Assembly (NCBI GenBank): GCA_963663005.2
Contig: CAXXHH010000015.1
Coordinates: 186,001 to 250,000 of the forward strand
Reading direction: 5' to 3'
Length of the DNA: 64,000 nt
From: CAINVV01 sp963663005
Lineage (GTDB): Bacteria; Bacteroidota; Bacteroidia; Bacteroidales; Prolixibacteraceae
The position numbers and the translations under genes were made by a program. The notes beneath the pieces are model-generated. The model ran no database searches. It was not told the DNA's origin and was given only the letters and a program-made list of their open reading frames with translations. Below, one piece after another: positions 18,503-26,372 of the stretch (positions within the stretch are counted from its first letter, which is position 1; every line of letters begins with the position of its first letter).

Positions 18503-19072
18503 TTAAGACCGAATAATTTGAATCTCCCCACCGACACCCAATTTTATAATGGAAGAAGGAGCAGCTTTTCTTGTATCGTCCTGCCTGTATTGAACTACGT
18601 AATCCACTGCCGAAACGATCTCATCCTCAATCTGATCAAAATTTTGCGGCGTTGGCTTACCTGAAAGATTTGCTGAGGTAGAGACGACGGGACGACGAAA
18701 TTGTTGAATCATATGTTCGGTGAAGGTCTCCGATGTTATTCTGATCCCGATTGATCCATCCTGTGCGATAAGATTTGGAGCCAAATTCTTTGCACCAGGG
18801 TATATTATAGTCATCGGCTTGTCGGCTACCTCGATCAATTGCCAGGCAACTTCAGGAACCTCTCTGACATAACTATTCAGCATATTCGGATTTTCGAGCA
18901 ATACCAGCATACTCTTTGCATCTTCCCGCTGCTTAATATCAAAAATTCTTTTTACAGCTTCAGGATTGGTCGCATCGCAACCCAATCCCCATACAGTATC
19001 TGTTGGATAGAGGATTACGCCTCCGCGACGGAGCACTTCCAATGCCTTCTTTAAATCTTCCTTTTCAAACAT
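18503..19072 (-). CDS. Threonylcarbamoyl-AMP synthase, Sua5/YciO/YrdC family
   Basis: The family makes threonylcarbamoyl-AMP for the t6A37 modification of ANN-reading tRNAs. Seen: GGVILYPTDTVWGLGCDA near the N-terminus, KQREDAKSMLVLL, and the later region RRPVVSTSANLSGKPTP. I chose the ATG at 19072, giving 189 residues starting MFEKEDLKKAL, because this is where family similarity begins. An upstream ATG at 19129 overlaps the stop of the preceding gene (TAATG) and would add 19 residues unlike the family. The overlap suggests translational coupling, so the longer form cannot be excluded. Confidence 0.9.
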   Translation of the reverse strand: MFEKEDLKKALEVLRRGGVILYPTDTVWGLGCDATNPEAVKRIFDIKQREDAKSMLVLLENPNMLNSYVREVPEVAWQLIEVADKPMTIIYPGAKNLAPNLIAQDGSIGIRITSETFTEHMIQQFRRPVVSTSANLSGKPTPQNFDQIEDEIVSAVDYVVQYRQDDTRKAAPSSIIKLGVGGEIQIIRS

Positions 19073-19128
19073 AGTGGGTAAATTTTTGCATTGAAGAGGC
19101 AAATCCAGGCGCCTCCTCAGGAAAACCA

Positions 19129-20013
19129 TTATTTGCGGTATTCTATAAAATGCTTGTTTTCAAATGGTCTGTAATGGAACAGCTTTTCGAACCAGTATAA
19201 AAAATAGTATTTGCCAGACAGCTTTTTTTTCTTTTCAGACAGTTCCGGATGCCAATTTAGCTGATCCAGCCTTTTTTGCATAACCGAAGGATGACTATCA
19301 TTAAAACGGACCAAGCTGTCAATACCTTCAGCATAATCATATTCAGAAGCAGTCTGATTGATCGTTTTAATGTGTTTTGAGTCGACTGCCCAATAATTCT
19401 TGCTTCCTTCAAGCTTTTCCATCATTTTCTTCGGCGGACGTACCCAGCCATAATGGTAAACAGAAGCATCAATGAACTTACCCGTTAGTTTCGTCGCGTC
19501 CTTCCATCGAAAACCCTGGGCATCATTCCAGGACCGTATTCCCTTATTATTGCGAACTATGCGGATTTCGCTACGATACCATCTGCGTGAATCGGCTACA
19601 TAATCGTAAGTGCCATAAAAATGACTGTAGTTAAAAATCAAACCATGAACAGCCTTGTCGGAAAGGTTATCCTCCATCGCGGTTTGTATTACAGGAAGAT
19701 ATTTTTCGTGAACAACCTCATCACCCTGGATATAGAAGCACCAGTCATATTCCCCGGGGATTGCATCAAATGCCTTATTCGTCTCAGAAGCCAGCACCCG
19801 TCCCCGCTCCTTAAGCATTGGATCCCAAACAGTATCAATGATTTCTATCTTTTCTGATCCGATGGATTCGACTAATTCTCTGGTTCCATCCGTGCAATCG
19901 CCAACGGCAACAATAAAATGATCACAAATCGGTAGAATGGACGAAATTGCCTCGACGATGGGATAATCATACTTCACACCATTCTTTACAAAACTAAATC
20001 CGCAGACTTTCAC
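19129..20013 (-). CDS. Glycosyltransferase family 2-like protein
   Basis: Seen: an N-terminal region with the nucleotide-sugar fold (FVKNGVKYDYPIVEAISSI, then DHFIVAVGDCTDGT), the acidic motif QGDE at 96-99 in place of a DxD, and a C-terminal basic/aromatic region. It should transfer a sugar to an envelope or exported glycan, with unknown donor and acceptor. The stop overlaps the upstream ATG of the Sua5 gene. It lies 83 nt downstream of lysA on the same strand. Confidence 0.8.
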   Translation of the reverse strand: MKVCGFSFVKNGVKYDYPIVEAISSILPICDHFIVAVGDCTDGTRELVESIGSEKIEIIDTVWDPMLKERGRVLASETNKAFDAIPGEYDWCFYIQGDEVVHEKYLPVIQTAMEDNLSDKAVHGLIFNYSHFYGTYDYVADSRRWYRSEIRIVRNNKGIRSWNDAQGFRWKDATKLTGKFIDASVYHYGWVRPPKKMMEKLEGSKNYWAVDSKHIKTINQTASEYDYAEGIDSLVRFNDSHPSVMQKRLDQLNWHPELSEKKKKLSGKYYFLYWFEKLFHYRPFENKHFIEYRK

Positions 20014-20096
20014 GATACAGGCGTTTTAAAATGAGTTATTGCAATTGAGTATGAGGTATTGCAAAAATCCGGAACCGACTTGGAAAATAACCCATT

Positions 20097-21362
20097 TCAG
20101 ACAGAAAAAGGTTCCAGCGAACTAAAATCCAGCGTTGCGAAATAGTCATTGAGTGTTTCAGCCCGCCGGATTTCGACTACTTCGCGGTTTTCCCGGAGGA
20201 GCAGCTCGGCGGAGCGCAACTTTCCGTTGTAATTGAAGCCCATGGCATGACCGTGCGCTCCGGTGTCATGAATAACCACAAGATCGCCAGGGATCATTTT
20301 AGGCAAAACACGATTTATGGCAAATTTATCATTGTTTTCACAAAGAGAACCCGTAACATCGTACATGAATTTTGAGCTATTCTCTTCATTACCAAGCACC
20401 GTAATGTGGTGATACGATCCGTATAGCGCAGGACGCATAAGGTTTGCCATAGAGGCATCCAGCCCTGCATATTTCTTATATGTGTCTTTAATGTGCAAAA
20501 CCTTGGAAACCAAATATCCAAACGGACCGGTGATAGCTCGTCCGGACTCAAAATATATTCTCAATGGAGCCAGTCCATTCGCTACAATGTATTGATTATA
20601 CCCTTTTTGAATTCCATCACTCATTTTTTCAAGATCAACGGCTTGCTGGTCTGGTTTGTAAGGAATACCGATTCCTCCACCAAGATTGGCGAATTCAAAC
20701 CGGATACCCAATGTTTGGTACAGCTCGACAATTAATTCGAACAGGATGTGAGCCGTTTCAACAAAATAATCAGGATTCAATTCGTTGGATGCCACCATAG
20801 TATGGATACCAAATCGTTTGACGCCCTTGTCGCGGAGTATCTTATAACCTTCAAAAAGCTGCTCTCTCGTAAACCCGTATTTTGCCTCTTCAGGGTGGCC
20901 GATAATGGCATTTCCTTCCTTAAGAGAACCCGGATTGTAACGGAAACAGACCAGTTCAGGCAAACCGACCTTCTCTTCCAGATAACCGATATGAGCGAAA
21001 TCGTCGAGATTGATAATAGCCCCTAACTCAATTGCCTTTTTATATTCGTGAGCCGGAGTGTCATTCGAGGTGAACATGATCTCTTCTCCGCGCATGCCAA
21101 TCTTCTCTGCCAGAACCAGTTCCGCCAATGAACTGCAATCAATACCAAATCCCTCCTGGCGCAATATCTTCATCAAGAATGGGTTTGGAGCTGATTTGAT
21201 GGCATAATATTCTTTAAAACCCTGATTCCAGGAAAATGCTTTAACGAATTTTTTGGCATAATCACGCATGCCTTTTTCATCATAAATATGAAATGGAGTC
21301 GGGAATTTCTCAGCAATTTTTGCTAATTCCTCTTTAGAAAATGGTAATGTCTTCTCGGTCAT
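20097..21362 (-). CDS. lysA: Diaminopimelate decarboxylase (fold-III PLP enzyme)
   Basis: It decarboxylates meso-diaminopimelate to lysine. Seen: the PLP lysine K56 in YYAIKSAPNP, the PLP-phosphate loop NLGGGIGIPY, ESGR in place of the usual EPGR, and the active-site Cys in SLCENND (about 340). Length (421 aa) is usual. It differs from common LysA sequences in HTMVASNE, where HxGS is usual, so it belongs to a divergent subgroup. It is part of a DAP module with dapF 109 nt upstream and dapL beyond. A related fold-III decarboxylase for ornithine, arginine or carboxynorspermidine is the alternative, but the neighbours favour DAP. Confidence 0.88.
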   Translation of the reverse strand: MTEKTLPFSKEELAKIAEKFPTPFHIYDEKGMRDYAKKFVKAFSWNQGFKEYYAIKSAPNPFLMKILRQEGFGIDCSSLAELVLAEKIGMRGEEIMFTSNDTPAHEYKKAIELGAIINLDDFAHIGYLEEKVGLPELVCFRYNPGSLKEGNAIIGHPEEAKYGFTREQLFEGYKILRDKGVKRFGIHTMVASNELNPDYFVETAHILFELIVELYQTLGIRFEFANLGGGIGIPYKPDQQAVDLEKMSDGIQKGYNQYIVANGLAPLRIYFESGRAITGPFGYLVSKVLHIKDTYKKYAGLDASMANLMRPALYGSYHHITVLGNEENSSKFMYDVTGSLCENNDKFAINRVLPKMIPGDLVVIHDTGAHGHAMGFNYNGKLRSAELLLRENREVVEIRRAETLNDYFATLDFSSLEPFSV

Positions 21363-21385
21363 CGTTCCTTCAAAATTAGAGAGTG

Positions 21386-21393
21386 CAAATTTA
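21386..21393 (-). promoter_or_regulatory. Putative -7 box of lysA
   Basis: TAAATTTG on the minus strand, 23 nt before the lysA ATG. A second match, TAATTTTG (21371-21378), lies closer to the start. Confidence 0.4.
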
Positions 21394-21471
21394 TGAAAAA
21401 ATGAAAAGCGAAGCTATTTAAAATCAATCTAAAAAAGAAGAAATTTTTCGGATGATATTTCTGTCAAATAA

Positions 21472-22329
21472 CTAATTATAGAACAGCTCTTTACTCAAAA
21501 CGCCATTTGCTATTTCCCTAACCTCACCGGTGAGTTGGATATTCCATGACTCATCGACATCAATCGTAAGATTACCTCCCGGCATTCTCACCGTAATATT
21601 TCTGTTTACCATTCCCTTCTTTACCAAGACTGCAGCAATAGCGCTTGACGAGCTTCCTGAAGCCATGGTAAATCCGGCACCGCGTTCCCATATTAGTGCA
21701 TCCACAGCATCCCTGGAAGCTACCTTGACAAACTGCACGTTAATACGATTCGGAAACATCGGATGATTTTCTATCAGTGTTCCAACGCGTTTTATCTCTA
21801 TTTCATCCAGATGATCCCTCAAGACAACACAGTGAGGATTTCCTACGGAGACGCAATGAATGCGGTACTCCTCACCTTCGATCAGGAGAGGTTCGTCGAA
21901 ACACTCACTCTTAGGAAACTGAACCGGTATCTCATCCGATTTGAAATTGGCGTATCCGATATCTACCCGGATCATAAAGGCCCGCCCGTCTATTTGCTCA
22001 AGGATATGAGCAGTGACAACTCCGCCCGGAGTGTCTATGGTAAAATTTAGTTGTTTCGTAAAGCCATAATCGAATAGATATTTGGCAAAAATCCGCAGCC
22101 CGTTGCCGCTTTTTTCAGCCTCTGAACCGTCCGGATTCAGGATCCTAAGTCCGAAGTCGGCTTTCCCACCTGGAACTTTTAGCAGGATACCGTCCGAACC
22201 GATACCCACGTGGATGTTGCAGAGTTGAATAATCCGATCCTTCGTAAGTTCAAAATCAATAGAAGATTGATCCAGTACAATGTACTCGTTTCCAAGACCG
22301 TGTGATTTGACAAAAAAATTCATTTCCAT
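21472..22329 (-). CDS. dapF: Diaminopimelate epimerase homologue with Ser at both catalytic Cys positions
   Basis: Canonical DapF interconverts LL- and meso-diaminopimelate with two cysteines acting as base and acid. The fold is clear: GLGNEYIVLD at 11-20, GIGSDGILL, NPDGSEAE, GNPHCVV and WERGAGFT. However, the motif normally MCGNG reads KSGNG (Ser74, codon AGC), and the motif normally ACGTG reads ASGSS (Ser224, codon TCA). Other landmarks are intact, the frame is full length (285 aa), and the two changes use different codons, so an error or decay is unlikely. Between lysA and dapL the enzyme should supply meso-DAP. Either serine supports catalysis or the reaction has changed. I recall such sequences elsewhere but cannot confirm it. 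Confidence 0.88.
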   Translation of the reverse strand: MEMNFFVKSHGLGNEYIVLDQSSIDFELTKDRIIQLCNIHVGIGSDGILLKVPGGKADFGLRILNPDGSEAEKSGNGLRIFAKYLFDYGFTKQLNFTIDTPGGVVTAHILEQIDGRAFMIRVDIGYANFKSDEIPVQFPKSECFDEPLLIEGEEYRIHCVSVGNPHCVVLRDHLDEIEIKRVGTLIENHPMFPNRINVQFVKVASRDAVDALIWERGAGFTMASGSSSSAIAAVLVKKGMVNRNITVRMPGGNLTIDVDESWNIQLTGEVREIANGVLSKELFYN

Positions 22330-22379
22330 TGTATACCGATTGTGAGGTTTGTGGTAAAAGTACCCAAAAATTTATTTTG

Positions 22380-22387
22380 TATCTTTG
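22380..22387 (+). promoter_or_regulatory. Putative -7 box of dapL
   Basis: TATCTTTG matches TAnnTTTG, 72 nt before the dapL ATG, in the 130-nt gap to divergent dapF. Confidence 0.45.
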
Positions 22388-22425
22388 GCTTTTCAACAAT
22401 GTTTTCGATGAAAATTGAATTGCAT

Positions 22426-22454
22426 CTTTCATTTTCATTTTTCACTTTTCATTT
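22426..22454. repeat. TTTCATT-type short repeats before dapL
   Basis: Four TTTCAT/TTTCAC units with 6-7 nt spacing lie directly before the dapL start. They resemble the heptamer-phased intergenic sequences elsewhere in the window. Confidence 0.35.
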
Positions 22455-22459
22455 AAATT

Positions 22460-23686
22460 ATGGCAAAAATCAACGAGAATTACCTGAAACTGAAAGCAGG
22501 TTATTTGTTCCCTGAAATTGGGAGACGTGTGAGGGAATTTGCGCAGGCAAATCCCGGAAAAGAAATTATCCGGATGGGAATCGGCGATGTTACCCAGCCG
22601 TTAACACCCGCAATTGTGAAGGCTTTCCATGAAGGTGTTGATGACATGTCGAAGGTCGCCACCTTCAAAGGGTATGGGCCGGAGCAGGGGTATGATTTCC
22701 TGCGTGAAGCCATAGCCAAAAATGATTATCACTCACGTGGAGTTCAGATTTCACCGGATGAAATATTTGTTTCCGACGGTTCGAAGTGTGATACAGGAAA
22801 TATTCAGGAGATATTTGGGGGAGACAACAAAATAGCTATTTGCGATCCGGTTTATCCTGTCTATGCGGATACCACGGTGATGTCCGGAAAAACGGGCATA
22901 TGCCAGCCTAATGGCTATTTTGACGGAATTATTTACATGCCGTGTAATGAGGAAAATGGTTTTTTGCCAGAGCTTCCAACCGAACGTCCTGATTTGATTT
23001 TCCTTTGTTTTCCCAACAATCCTACCGGGACTGTCGCATCTAAATCCTTTCTGGAGAAATGGGTCAATTATGCGATTCAGAATCAATGTATTATATTCTA
23101 TGATGCTGCCTATGAGGCATATATTACTGATCCTTCCATTCCGCATTCAATCTATGAAGTAGAAGGAGCCAAAAAAGTAGCTATTGAATTCAGGAGTTTC
23201 TCCAAGACAGCGGGATTTACAGGCACCCGTTGCGCATTTACTGTTATTCCGGACGAGCTGATGGCCTTTGATGCAGCCGGTCAGCCACACCAGGTCAAGC
23301 CTTTGTGGATGCGCCGTCATACTACAAAATTCAACGGAGTATCCTACCCTGTCCAAAAAGCCGCAGCTGCTATTTATTCCGAGGAGGGCGCCAAAGAAGT
23401 AAAAGAGGTAATCGGTTACTACCTTGAGAACGCCCGTATAATGACAAATAGTCTCAAAGAACAAGGTTATACAGTCTTTGGTGGTGTCAATGCCCCTTAT
23501 GTTTGGGTTAAAACAAAAAACGGATTAACTTCATGGGAGTTTTTCGATCTTTTGCTGAATGAAGCCAATGTTGTCGGCACGCCCGGTTCCGGATTCGGAC
23601 CATCCGGCGAAGGCTATTTCCGTTTCTCCGCATTTGCTGAAAGGGAAAATGTGCTGAAGGCAATGGAGCGGCTGAAGAAGATATAA
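22460..23686 (+). CDS. dapL: LL-diaminopimelate aminotransferase
   Basis: Fold-I PLP enzyme that makes LL-DAP from tetrahydrodipicolinate in one step, bypassing the DapD/C/E route. Seen: RMGIGDVTQPL near 40, FVSDGSKCDTGN, FCFPNNPTG, FYDAAYE, and the PLP Lys249 in RSFSKTAGFTGTR. Length (408 aa) and motifs fit DapL rather than general aspartate aminotransferases. It is divergent to dapF-lysA, so this locus supplies the last steps of DAP and lysine synthesis. Confidence 0.95.
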   Translation: MAKINENYLKLKAGYLFPEIGRRVREFAQANPGKEIIRMGIGDVTQPLTPAIVKAFHEGVDDMSKVATFKGYGPEQGYDFLREAIAKNDYHSRGVQISPDEIFVSDGSKCDTGNIQEIFGGDNKIAICDPVYPVYADTTVMSGKTGICQPNGYFDGIIYMPCNEENGFLPELPTERPDLIFLCFPNNPTGTVASKSFLEKWVNYAIQNQCIIFYDAAYEAYITDPSIPHSIYEVEGAKKVAIEFRSFSKTAGFTGTRCAFTVIPDELMAFDAAGQPHQVKPLWMRRHTTKFNGVSYPVQKAAAAIYSEEGAKEVKEVIGYYLENARIMTNSLKEQGYTVFGGVNAPYVWVKTKNGLTSWEFFDLLLNEANVVGTPGSGFGPSGEGYFRFSAFAERENVLKAMERLKKI

Positions 23687-23689
23687 AAG

Positions 23690-23730
23690 TGGAAAGTGGA
23701 GAGTGGAGAGTGAAAAGTTGCAAGTGGCAA
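23690..23730. repeat. AGTGGAN heptamer repeats after dapL
   Basis: AGTGGAA, AGTGGAG, AGTGGAG, AGTGAAA, AGTTGCA and AGTGGCA run in strict 7-nt phase. A second patch (about 23782-23809) has AATGGAA, AGTGGAG, AGTTGAG and ATATAAG. The two flank the palindrome at 23736-23755. Confidence 0.55.
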
Positions 23731-23735
23731 CGTAG

Positions 23736-23755
23736 GGATGCGTCGTGACGCGTCC
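23736..23755. repeat. Near-perfect 20-nt palindrome in the dapL-23811 gap
   Basis: GGATGCGTC / GACGCGTCC arms (9 bp with one G-T pair) surround a 2-nt centre, within GTAGGGATGCG... GCGTCC. It resembles dispersed GTAGGGACGC-type hairpin repeats known from several Bacteroidota genomes. The link to those is from memory. Confidence 0.45.
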
Positions 23756-23810
23756 ATGTTTGCGAAAGTTGAATAGTAAGAATGGAAAGTGGAGAGTTGA
23801 GATATAAGAT

Positions 23811-24587
23811 ATGAATTATCCAAAATGGTTGTTTATTCTTTTATTTATCTGCGGACTATCTCAGGTCGGCTTTGCGCAGGTTTATTTTCCGGAGGATATG
23901 GTGAAAGTCACCGCCCAAATTTTGGATGATCTTACGGGTCAGCCTGTGCCGTATGTCAATGTAATTAACCAACGTGTCAGGGGAGGCACCATGTCTGATA
24001 AAGAGGGAAAGTTCGCATTGCAGGCCGACCCAACGGATACGCTAACCTTCAAATCGTTGGGCTATATCGATAAAAAAGTTCCGGTCACTGAAATGCTGCG
24101 CGAAAATGCTGTTGTGACAATGGCTCCGGTAAGGTATCAATTAAATGGAGTTGAGATAACGGGGGAAGGCCGCAAAGTTAATATGACCGGCATTCCCGTT
24201 GGGAAAATGAGTACTGTGCCGATAGAACTTCGCGGTGAATTTGCCACTAAACCCAAACTCCTCACCGCAATCTTTCACCCGACATCGTTTCTCTATTACA
24301 AGTTCAGCAAGGAGGAAAAAGAGAAGCGCAATACGCTGGTAGCCATAAAATCAGAACGTGAATGGCAACTATTTTCATTGGTCTATAACAAGGAAATAGC
24401 AGAACGACTCACGGGACTAAAAGGTGAAGAATTAGACAATTTTATGGTTTACTTCAACGCATTCAGTAATCTCCGGTTTAGTGCGACGACTTACGAAGTC
24501 GAAAAAAGAATAAAAGAGGTTTTTGCCGAATATAAAGAGAAGGAAAAGCAAAAGAAGGATCAACCAAACGGAACCAACCTGAAGTAA
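23811..24587 (+). CDS. Secreted CarboxypepD_reg-like domain protein
   Basis: The 258-residue protein starts with a signal peptide ending GFAQ. Residues about 30-110 form a CarboxypepD_reg-like beta-sandwich (VTAQILDDLTGQPVPYVNV, GGTMSDKEGKFAL, FKSLGYIDKKVPV), as in the N-terminal domains of TonB-dependent receptors and many Bacteroidota envelope proteins. The C-terminal half is helical and Lys/Glu-rich, without a recognised domain. It probably sits in the periplasm or at the outer membrane. Its role is unknown; the next gene follows after 50 nt of heptamer repeat. Confidence 0.8.
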   Translation: MNYPKWLFILLFICGLSQVGFAQVYFPEDMVKVTAQILDDLTGQPVPYVNVINQRVRGGTMSDKEGKFALQADPTDTLTFKSLGYIDKKVPVTEMLRENAVVTMAPVRYQLNGVEITGEGRKVNMTGIPVGKMSTVPIELRGEFATKPKLLTAIFHPTSFLYYKFSKEEKEKRNTLVAIKSEREWQLFSLVYNKEIAERLTGLKGEELDNFMVYFNAFSNLRFSATTYEVEKRIKEVFAEYKEKEKQKKDQPNGTNLK

Positions 24588-24596
24588 AACACACAT

Positions 24597-24634
24597 CAAA
24601 TCTTATCTCTCAAGTCTCATATCTCATATCTCCC
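24597..24634. repeat. ATATCTC/AAGTCTC heptamer repeats
   Basis: AAATCTT, ATCTCTC, AAGTCTC, ATATCTC, ATATCTC lie in 7-nt phase right before the start at 24638. The 14-mer ATCTCTCAAGTCTC (24605-24618) recurs in inverse orientation at 48853-48866. Confidence 0.6.
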
Positions 24635-24637
24635 GCC

Positions 24638-25591
24638 ATGCTATTACCAAAATTTGTGGATATTCTCACGGCTCACGATTTAATCAAGCCATATATTCAT
24701 CGGACGCCAGTGCTAACGAGTACCAGTATCAACAGTTTGATGGGATGCGAAATCTTCTTTAAGTGCGAGAATTTTCAAAAAGTGGGGGCCTTCAAATTTC
24801 GCGGAGCCACAAATGCCGTTTTTTCGCTTAATGAGGCAGAAGCGACGTCCGGAGTGGGAACACACTCGTCGGGCAATCATGCTGCAGCCTTGGCTTTGGC
24901 TGCACGAATGAGAGGTATCCAGGCACATATTGTGATGCCGTCAAATGCTCCGGAAATAAAAAAGATTGCAGTAGCGGGCTATGGTGCACAGATCACCTTT
25001 TGCGAGCCAACGCTCCAGGCGCGCGAAGAGACGCTGAAGAAGATTTCTGACGATTTGGGATTGACCATTGTTCATCCGTACAATGACTTCAGGGTCATTT
25101 GCGGACAAGGAACAGCGGCTTTGGAGTTATTAGACGAAGTGAAAAATCCGGATGTCGTTATGTGCCCTGTTGGTGGTGGCGGATTGTTATCGGGCACTTC
25201 ACTCTCGGCCAAATTTCTTAGTCCCGGAACGACGGTGATTGCCGCTGAACCAAAAGGTGCCGATGATGCATTTCGTTCCTTCAGGGATGGCTATATTCAT
25301 CCTTCCGTTCAACCTAAAACTATTGCCGACGGACTACTAACCTCTCTTGGAGAGATGACATTTGCCATAATTCAACAAAATGTGGACGAGATATTGACTG
25401 CTTCCGAAGAGTCCATTGTAGCAGCCATGCGAATGATTTGGGAAAGGATGAAGATCATCATCGAGCCATCCAGCGCTGTTCCGTTGGCAGCAATTATGGA
25501 AAATCGTTCGAAGTTTTCGGGAATGAGGATCGGAATTATTCTCTCAGGGGGGCAATGTGGAACTTTCGAAACTACCGTTTTGACCAATTAA
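24638..25591 (+). CDS. Fold-II PLP enzyme: threonine/serine dehydratase or serine racemase-like
   Basis: Seen: the PLP lysine K53 in GAFKFRGA, the substrate-binding SSGNHAAALA stretch, the phosphate-binding GGGGLLSG, and the C-terminal SGGQCG. The 317 residues lack the regulatory ACT domain of biosynthetic IlvA, so it is a short, catabolic-type threonine dehydratase, a serine/threonine dehydratase or a serine racemase. Sequence alone does not separate these. It may also act on hydroxy-amino acids such as 3-hydroxyaspartate. Confidence 0.88.
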   Translation: MLLPKFVDILTAHDLIKPYIHRTPVLTSTSINSLMGCEIFFKCENFQKVGAFKFRGATNAVFSLNEAEATSGVGTHSSGNHAAALALAARMRGIQAHIVMPSNAPEIKKIAVAGYGAQITFCEPTLQAREETLKKISDDLGLTIVHPYNDFRVICGQGTAALELLDEVKNPDVVMCPVGGGGLLSGTSLSAKFLSPGTTVIAAEPKGADDAFRSFRDGYIHPSVQPKTIADGLLTSLGEMTFAIIQQNVDEILTASEESIVAAMRMIWERMKIIIEPSSAVPLAAIMENRSKFSGMRIGIILSGGQCGTFETTVLTN

Positions 25592-25592
25592 C

Positions 25593-25628
25593 AAAGGCTA
25601 ATGAAGCAAGGATGCAACATTAGCCTTT
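25593..25628. terminator. Hairpin between convergent genes, likely bidirectional terminator
   Basis: AAAGGCTAATG and CATTAGCCTTT form a perfect 11-bp stem with a 14-nt loop, in the gap between the dehydratase (+) and the outer-membrane barrel (-). A perfect palindrome ATAGAATATTCTAT (25629-25642) follows. Confidence 0.65.
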
Positions 25629-25636
25629 ATAGAATA

Positions 25637-25672
25637 TTCTATCATTTATATTCTATCATTTATATTCTACCT
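25637..25672. repeat. TTCTATCATTTATA 14-nt tandem repeat
   Basis: TTCTATC and ATTTATA alternate (two full 14-nt copies and a third partial) right after the palindrome. The period is 14 = 2 x 7 nt, in line with the other heptamer loci. Confidence 0.5.
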
Positions 25673-26251
25673 GATCTTTAGTCCGAGGGTAACATTTACG
25701 GCATCTTTCCAATTTAGCTGCTGGACAGTCTTTTCAACAGAGCTCAAGCCAGAAGAATAGCGAACATCCAGAGTAATAAAACCTAACACATCGACGCCAG
25801 CGCCGAATTGAAGGTCAAAACTGCTGGCTTGTCTTTTTACACCAGCCATTGCATTTGTCTCATTGAGGAAGAACGACCCCTGGGGTCCGGCCATGACATG
25901 CGCGCTAATCAGCCCCAGATTGATTAGTCTTAAGCCAACCATTACGGGGACCTTCAATGTATTAACACTCGTCACAGAGGAAGCATTACTTGCTGTATTG
26001 GTTTCTTTATGCATTGCATAATAAAACTCAGGTTGCAGATATAGTTTGCGGCCAAATTGAAAAAAAACTCCCACTTGTGCATTGGAGTCAAATTGGGTTT
26101 TTATGGCATTTTGATCAATTGTGGGTGTAGCCAAATCCAACCCAACTTTTGGACCAAACCAAAAATGTGGCTTGTCAGATTTATCCTGTGCAACGACAGT
26201 TCCACACAAAAGCAGAAGAGAAAATAAGAAAACCGAGATTAATTTTTTCAT
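25667..26251 (-). CDS. Outer-membrane beta-barrel protein (PorT-like family)
   Basis: The 194-residue protein has a signal peptide ending VVAQ and alternating hydrophobic strands (HFWFGPKVGLDLAT, VGVFFQFGRKLYLQPEFYY, VPVMVGLRLI, FDLQFGAGVDVLG, TLDVRYSSGL, VNVTLGLKIR). This is typical of the small eight-strand barrels (pfam13568-like) common in Bacteroidota. It ends in a positive-charged C-terminal strand. The role is unknown. It lies 121 nt downstream of the FISUMP gene on the same strand. Confidence 0.82.
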   Translation of the reverse strand: MKKLISVFLFSLLLLCGTVVAQDKSDKPHFWFGPKVGLDLATPTIDQNAIKTQFDSNAQVGVFFQFGRKLYLQPEFYYAMHKETNTASNASSVTSVNTLKVPVMVGLRLINLGLISAHVMAGPQGSFFLNETNAMAGVKRQASSFDLQFGAGVDVLGFITLDVRYSSGLSSVEKTVQQLNWKDAVNVTLGLKIR

Positions 26252-26372
26252 GGTCTTTTCGAATTTAGATTGGGAGAACTTTACTTATTGATAGTTAAAA
26301 ATACAACTATTTTGAGAATAAATGAAATTTGATTTTCCTTCCGGCAACCACTCCGTGTACTATTTACATAAA

